Origin: Bacillus nitratireducens
GTDB lineage: Bacteria; Bacillota; Bacilli; Bacillales; Bacillaceae_G
Direction of reading: 5' to 3'
Assembly: GCF_001884135.1 (NCBI RefSeq)
Contig: NZ_MAOC01000027.1
Span: forward strand, 62,001 to 126,000
DNA: 64,000 bases
The translations under genes and the position numbers were made by a program. The notes below the pieces were generated by a model. The model had not been told where the DNA came from. It ran no database searches and saw only the letters and a program-made list of their open reading frames with translations. This document shows, piece by piece, positions 60,219 through 64,000 of this stretch (positions are counted from its first letter, which is position 1; the number at the start of each line of letters is the position of its first letter).

Positions 60219-60986
60219 TCACAACTCAATAGCAAATAAAGTATATAAAAGCTCCCTATATTGATCTTCTGTAATTACGCGTTTCGTTTTTTCCTCATGA
60301 ATCATTTCAGTTAAACTCGTATTCGTTAATGAGACATGGCCAGATTCCGTCAATTTAACTGCAATTGGTCCCTTATTAAAAATAGATTTCTCATCTTCTA
60401 TTACTCTTTTTTGAACATTGTTCACTACTGCTTCATCAATGATACGATTATAAAAAGCATGACAAACTTTCCACTCTCCGTTCGTATCTTTTCTTTCTAG
60501 AATGTAATTTCCTTTACTTGTGTCTCGTTTTCTCACTCGATACGAACCATTTTTAGAGGAAACAGACTCTCCAGTAAAAGGTACAGGGATTAAAGGTACT
60601 AATGAAGCGATACCTACATCAATTAAGTATCGTTCGTTAGCATAATTTAAAATAATCGTTATATGCCCATCCTCAAGTGCCCATGCGTTTATTTCATTTT
60701 TATATACGGTTCCAAGTGCAAGTTGTACATCATAACCACAATCTTTTAAAAAGTAGTAAAATAGAGTATTTAATTCATAACAAAGTCCACCGCGAGATGT
60801 AGTTAAAATTTTATTCTGTAAATTCCCCATAGTAATTGTATTCGCGTTGCGTGCTATAACATCTAAATTCTCAAATGGTATAGTGTGTGCAAATGCAAAG
60901 AGAATTGTATTTAATTCTTCAAACTTAACTTCAGTATGGTTTGCAAGATTCAATCTTGTAAAAAGTTTTTGTTGTAGACTTGTCAT
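60219..60986 (-). CDS. nat: Arylamine N-acetyltransferase
   Basis: 255 residues from ATG 60986 (AAGGGGTG 7 bases upstream). The catalytic triad is readable: Cys 69 in SRGGLCYELNTLF, His 108 in WALEDGHITII and Asp 123 in YLIDVGIAS. The spacing matches known NATs (Cys ~69, His ~107, Asp ~122). IPFENLDVIARN is the conserved N-terminal motif. The enzyme transfers acetyl from acetyl-CoA to arylamines and hydrazines. B. anthracis/cereus carry several NATs, so which one this is cannot be told here. Confidence 0.92.
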   Translation of the reverse strand: MTSLQQKLFTRLNLANHTEVKFEELNTILFAFAHTIPFENLDVIARNANTITMGNLQNKILTTSRGGLCYELNTLFYYFLKDCGYDVQLALGTVYKNEINAWALEDGHITIILNYANERYLIDVGIASLVPLIPVPFTGESVSSKNGSYRVRKRDTSKGNYILERKDTNGEWKVCHAFYNRIIDEAVVNNVQKRVIEDEKSIFNKGPIAVKLTESGHVSLTNTSLTEMIHEEKTKRVITEDQYRELLYTLFAIEL

Positions 60987-61124
60987 AATCAGCACCCCTT
61001 AAATTTTATAAGTTAAAATAGTATATGCTGATTGTAAATTTGATGAGGTACTCAAACAATGTACATTTCGTATAACTGTACCGGTACAAAAAGTCTAACT
61101 CATAAGATTACTTAAGAAAAGAAG

Positions 61125-61628
61125 CTACAAATACAAATTTAATAGTTTGTCTATAGGTAAATTATTATGATCGCTTAAATCAACAAAATATTGAAGTTGC
61201 CACATTTGGCTCTTTTTAGCTTGGTTGCTAACAGGGATATCCCAAATTGGATAAACTCTCATAGCCATCTTCCCTTTTTGACTTTGCGTTTTTAATATTT
61301 TTTCTTTAAGTAGAATTTCATTAGGGAAAATAAATTGTCCTAGCTTATTATCATCAATACAAGTGATAACTAATAAGTCAGGAGCAGCGTTATAAGAAAA
61401 TGCTTGATTTTGCATATTGTCATCTTTCTCCCAAAAAGAAACAAATTGACCAATTTTATTAGGCGTAATTTTTGATATTCTAAAACGAATGCTTTTATGA
61501 TTTAAGTGGAATAAACATCCTGCATATTCTGCGTTTTGCTTTTCTTCTTTTAGATTCGTGATTATTAATTTGTTAGGATTGTAAACTAAATTGTTTAATT
61601 TTCGGATTGTATCATTAAAAGTGTTCAA
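61125..61628 (-). CDS. MepB family protein
   Basis: 167 residues from TTG 61628, with AAAGGGGGA 7 bases upstream; ATG 61649 overlaps that site. EYAGCLFHLNHKSIRFRISKITPNKIGQFVSFWEKDDN, YNAAPDLLVITCIDDNKLGQFIFPNEILLKEKIL, KGKMAMRVYPIWDIP and KSQMWQLQYFVDLS are the MepB signature blocks. In Staphylococcus aureus mepB lies in the mepRAB efflux operon but its role is unknown. No mepR or mepA is present here. It is monocistronic. Confidence 0.82.
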   Translation of the reverse strand: MNTFNDTIRKLNNLVYNPNKLIITNLKEEKQNAEYAGCLFHLNHKSIRFRISKITPNKIGQFVSFWEKDDNMQNQAFSYNAAPDLLVITCIDDNKLGQFIFPNEILLKEKILKTQSQKGKMAMRVYPIWDIPVSNQAKKSQMWQLQYFVDLSDHNNLPIDKLLNLYL

Positions 61629-61735
61629 GAAAAATCCCCCTTTATTCATTTCTTAGTTTATCACAAACGTTAGTTCTTATATGTTGTAAATAATTAGCGA
61701 CATGAAAAGAGGAAGATTTTACTGAGGTATTATTA

Positions 61736-62104
61736 TTACTTTAATGTACTTAGTTTTTCAATTGCTTGTTGTTCAGTTGCTAAGTAAAAAATGTCTTTCC
61801 CTTTATTACATTCATAAATAAAATCTTTTAAGCTTTTACTAGTATACATAGAGAAATCTCCAATGATAGCAATCTTTACCTTGTAGTTTATAAACTTTTG
61901 AAGAATATCACCCGCAAGGCGTGTTTTTAAGTCAAAGAACTTTTCACTTATTAATGATTTGTCGATAATAATATGTTTCGCATCTACTTCATATTGAACT
62001 GTTGCCATAAGATCCAACGCAGTTTGAACATCAGATATTAGTACTTTATCATTTTTTATGACCGCAATATTTATTCCATCGATAACTAATTTCTTTATTT
62101 CCAT
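61736..62104 (-). CDS. DUF4180 family protein
   Basis: 122 residues: VIDGINIAVIKNDKVLISDVQTALDLMATVQYEVDAKHIIIDKSLISEKFFDLKTRLAGDILQKFINYKVKIAIIGDFSMYTSKSLKDFIYECNKGKDIFYLATEQQAIEKL. This compact alpha/beta fold with I-I-D-K-x-x-I-x-x-x-F-F-D-L-K-T and A-I-I-G-D-F is DUF4180, which resembles a STAS/SpoIIAA-like arrangement. The function is unknown. AAGGGGTGAG lies 4 bases before the ATG. Confidence 0.82.
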   Translation of the reverse strand: MEIKKLVIDGINIAVIKNDKVLISDVQTALDLMATVQYEVDAKHIIIDKSLISEKFFDLKTRLAGDILQKFINYKVKIAIIGDFSMYTSKSLKDFIYECNKGKDIFYLATEQQAIEKLSTLK

Positions 62105-62275
62105 AGTCTCACCCCTTTATTACTTACACAGTATGAGTAAATTTGTATTGCAGCTCTTCATATTAATCATAGTTCAAATTAGATACAGCAAACAAAGTAG
62201 CCTCTTGTTATTTCAAATATAAATTATTTATATTACTAATACGGTCAATGAAATTATTAAATATCGAGATTGGTT

Positions 62276-62968
62276 TTACTTGTTATAAAAATATTGTGGT
62301 TTAACATAACTTAACAAACTATCCAAAGTATTAATCTCGGCATACGGTTGTATTTCGGCAGTGTTCTTGATTATCTGAGGGTTAAACCATACACCCTTTA
62401 TATTTGCATTTTGACAACCAGCAATATCCTTTTCTAAGTCATCCCCAACAAATAAAGTATTTTCCGGCTGTACATTTAGCTTATTTAATGCTAATTCGAA
62501 TATACGTTTATCAGGTTTACTAAGTCCCACTTCTTCAGAGATAATGATAGTATCAAAGTAATTGTTTAAATTTGTGTTAATTATTTTAGCTTTTTGTCTA
62601 TGCGTTGAGCCATTTGTTATAATTCCAATTTTAAAGTGCCTCTTTATATGATTTAAGAAATGAATAGTATTTTGGTCTATTGAAAAACATTTAGGGAAAT
62701 TTTCATTCCAGAAATCTTGGATATAATTGTGTGGCAATCTATATTTCGGCGCGAATTCATTAAATAATGATTCTAAAACTATCGTTTTATCACTAATGCC
62801 GTATTCCCTTTTATCGTATTCTTTGAATTTCTGTAACATATTGTTTTTGACTGTATCACTAACATCCTCATAACACTTTTCTAAAACAAATAAAAACAAT
62901 TTATCTACTGCCTTATCCCTATCAAGTAACGTATCATCTAAATCAAACAGCATCGCTTTATAACTCAT
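62276..62968 (-). CDS. HAD phosphatase, YjjG/YfnB-like
   Basis: 230 residues. HAD motif I is AMLFDLDDTLLDRD (Asp nucleophile near residue 9). Motif II is GIITNGSTHRQ. Motif III is the Lys of VGLSKPDKRIF. Motif IV is FVGDDLEKDIAGCQNANIKGVWFNP. The helical cap lies between residues ~20 and 85. The layout is that of the YjjG/YfnB pyrimidine-nucleotidase-like subgroup acting on small phosphates. The second codon ATG 62968 is taken as start; AAAGG is ~16 bases upstream, so initiation is uncertain by one codon. Confidence 0.86.
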   Translation of the reverse strand: MSYKAMLFDLDDTLLDRDKAVDKLFLFVLEKCYEDVSDTVKNNMLQKFKEYDKREYGISDKTIVLESLFNEFAPKYRLPHNYIQDFWNENFPKCFSIDQNTIHFLNHIKRHFKIGIITNGSTHRQKAKIINTNLNNYFDTIIISEEVGLSKPDKRIFELALNKLNVQPENTLFVGDDLEKDIAGCQNANIKGVWFNPQIIKNTAEIQPYAEINTLDSLLSYVKPQYFYNK

Positions 62969-63037
62969 CAAATAATTTCACAACCTTTCTCACATGATTT
63001 AAATAATCCCTAGTTCGCACCTTAGGCCTTTACTAAA

Positions 63038-63109
63038 TTAGCAAAAAAACTCCAAAGTTTGTGGCGTACGCTCTAGAATTTCGCTGGCTTCTTTTATATT
63101 TAAATTCAT
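63038..63109 (-). pseudogene. 5' remnant of a DinB-fold gene
   Basis: ATG 63109 follows a strong site (AGAAGGGAGAAAGGGAG) and begins MNLNIKEASEILERTPQTLE, the start of a DinB/DUF664-type protein (L-E-R-T-P). The frame ends after 23 codons (FFC then TAA) and no further DinB sequence follows, so all but the beginning is gone. A promoter and ribosome site seem still present. Confidence 0.45.
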
Positions 63110-63404
63110 CTCCCTTTCTCCCTTCTAGTAAAGTATCGAAAGTATATTTTCAAACAGTTTAAAAAACTACATGCAATTTACATTATTATACATTAGTTTT
63201 TCGTAAATATTAATCGTTCAGCTTTTTATATGATAAGTTTTTTCAAGCACACAAATATTTCTCCATAAAAAAGGAATATGGGTAATAATACTTTTTTATG
63301 GAGAATACACAATCTTGAAAATGGAGCTAATACGTTAATCGTCCCACTGTTTCTCCACATAAACTACAGATAGTACGGCTATAATGACTACCAGAGGTGA
63401 TATT
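63110..63404. other. Intergenic region upstream of the response regulator
   Basis: About 290 bases, AT-rich. A hairpin-like CCATAAAAAAG ... CTTTTTTATGG (63266-63302) with a ~15-base interior lies 100 bases before the regulator start and could be a terminator or a control site. No other coding potential is seen. Confidence 0.45.
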
Positions 63405-64000
63405 ATGAAAAACTATCATATTCTCGTGGTAGAAGACGATCAAGAAATTCAGGAATTAATTAAACAATTTTTAATGACACAACAGTATACAGTGGTAGTC
63501 GCATCAGATGGATTAGAGGGTATGACACAATTTAATAAGCAATCCTTTGATTTAATTCTTCTAGATGTAATGATGCCCAATCTTAATGGATTTGAAGTAT
63601 CCAAGATGATTCGAAGTCAGTCAAACGTACCAATTATTATGCTAACTGCGTTAGAAGAGGAAGAAGATCAAATGAAAGGGTTTGATCTTGGAATCGATGA
63701 TTATATAACAAAACCCTTTTCGTTTCATGTTTTGATTAGACGAGTCGAAGCTGTACTTAGAAGAAGTTATGATAAAAATGTAAATAATCATTTGGTATTT
63801 CAAGAAGTGCGTATCGATGTTGATGCATATAGAGTATATGTAAATGACATTGAAATTTTATTAACGACAAAAGAATTTGAAATTCTACAACTACTATTTC
63901 AAAATGAGAGAAAAGTACTCACAAGAGAAAATATCGTAGAAAAAGTTTGGGGGTACGATTATTTTGGAGAAACACGAATAATTGATACACACATTAAAAA
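63405..64000 (+). CDS. OmpR/PhoB-family response regulator (3' end outside window)
   Basis: The first 198 residues are visible. The receiver domain has the acidic pocket VVEDDQEI (Asp 11/12), phospho-acceptor Asp 54 in LILLDVMMPNLNGFEV, Thr 81 in IIMLTA and Lys 103 in YITKPFS. A winged-helix effector domain starts near residue 128 (VFQEVRIDVDAYRVYVNDIEILLTTKEFEILQLLFQNERKVLTRENIVEKVWGYDYFGETRIIDTHIK). A sensor kinase gene is expected just beyond the right edge. AGAGGTGAT lies 4 bases before ATG 63405. It runs opposite to most genes on this arm. Confidence 0.93.
   Translation, partial: MKNYHILVVEDDQEIQELIKQFLMTQQYTVVVASDGLEGMTQFNKQSFDLILLDVMMPNLNGFEVSKMIRSQSNVPIIMLTALEEEEDQMKGFDLGIDDYITKPFSFHVLIRRVEAVLRRSYDKNVNNHLVFQEVRIDVDAYRVYVNDIEILLTTKEFEILQLLFQNERKVLTRENIVEKVWGYDYFGETRIIDTHIK

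Overview
The window is a stretch of Bacillus cereus-group chromosome (B. cereus, B. anthracis or B. thuringiensis type). Evidence for this is the low GC content, strong Shine-Dalgarno sites (AAGGAG or AGGGGG types), frequent TTG and GTG starts, a heterocycloanthracin-type Cys-rich peptide gene, a second DnaN sliding clamp, and many small GNAT, NUDIX and domain-of-unknown-function (DUF) genes. I saw no rRNA, tRNA, CRISPR array or complete insertion sequence.

The organising feature is a near-perfect dif site (chromosome-dimer resolution site for the Xer recombinases) at 36037-36064. About three quarters of the genes to its left lie on the + strand. About six sevenths of those to its right lie on the - strand. 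The window therefore appears to straddle the replication terminus, with the two replichores meeting near 36 kb. This fits the accessory character of the content: efflux pumps, acetyltransferases, hydrolases, solitary regulators and many decayed gene pieces.

Left arm (1-36 kb): an MFS pump cut by the window edge, a serine hydrolase, DUF genes, DegV and a DJ-1/PfpI protein; a MerR-HTH/zinc-ribbon/methyltransferase fusion; a PbuE-like purine efflux pump behind a purine riboswitch of guanine type; a GpsA paralogue; an MFS pump; two head-to-head truncated genes at a deletion junction (12.5 kb); GNAT and GDPD genes; a MocR regulator divergent from an EamA exporter; a nucleoside hydrolase; the orphan heterocycloanthracin-like precursor (23.4 kb); an OFA-family transporter; a NUDIX-dnaN2-NUDIX cluster (27.2-29.3 kb); a beta-helix-like exported protein; an MBL-fold enzyme; a LAGLIDADG protein followed in frame by a stop codon and an HTH segment; a phosphoglycerate-mutase-type phosphatase and RidA.

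Right arm (36-64 kb): a YwqG protein with an altered C-terminus, an esterase gene split by an in-frame stop, DUF1992, a patatin, a GNAT/BstA/GNAT run, a FAD enzyme, UppP, a GIY-YIG protein, an ECF-S-like membrane protein, a PQQ-type sugar dehydrogenase-like protein, a GC-rich and probably acquired thiamine-diphosphate decarboxylase, a heterodimeric ABC exporter, a zone of IS6 and RibD relics, PssA, a DadA/ThiO-like oxidase, a YdeI-type protein, a lipoprotein, arylamine N-acetyltransferase, MepB, DUF4180, a HAD phosphatase and the start of an OmpR-type response regulator.

At least a dozen broken or residual genes lie between intact ones, as expected of terminus DNA under frequent deletion and insertion. 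All family calls are from reading the sequence; no database search was run.
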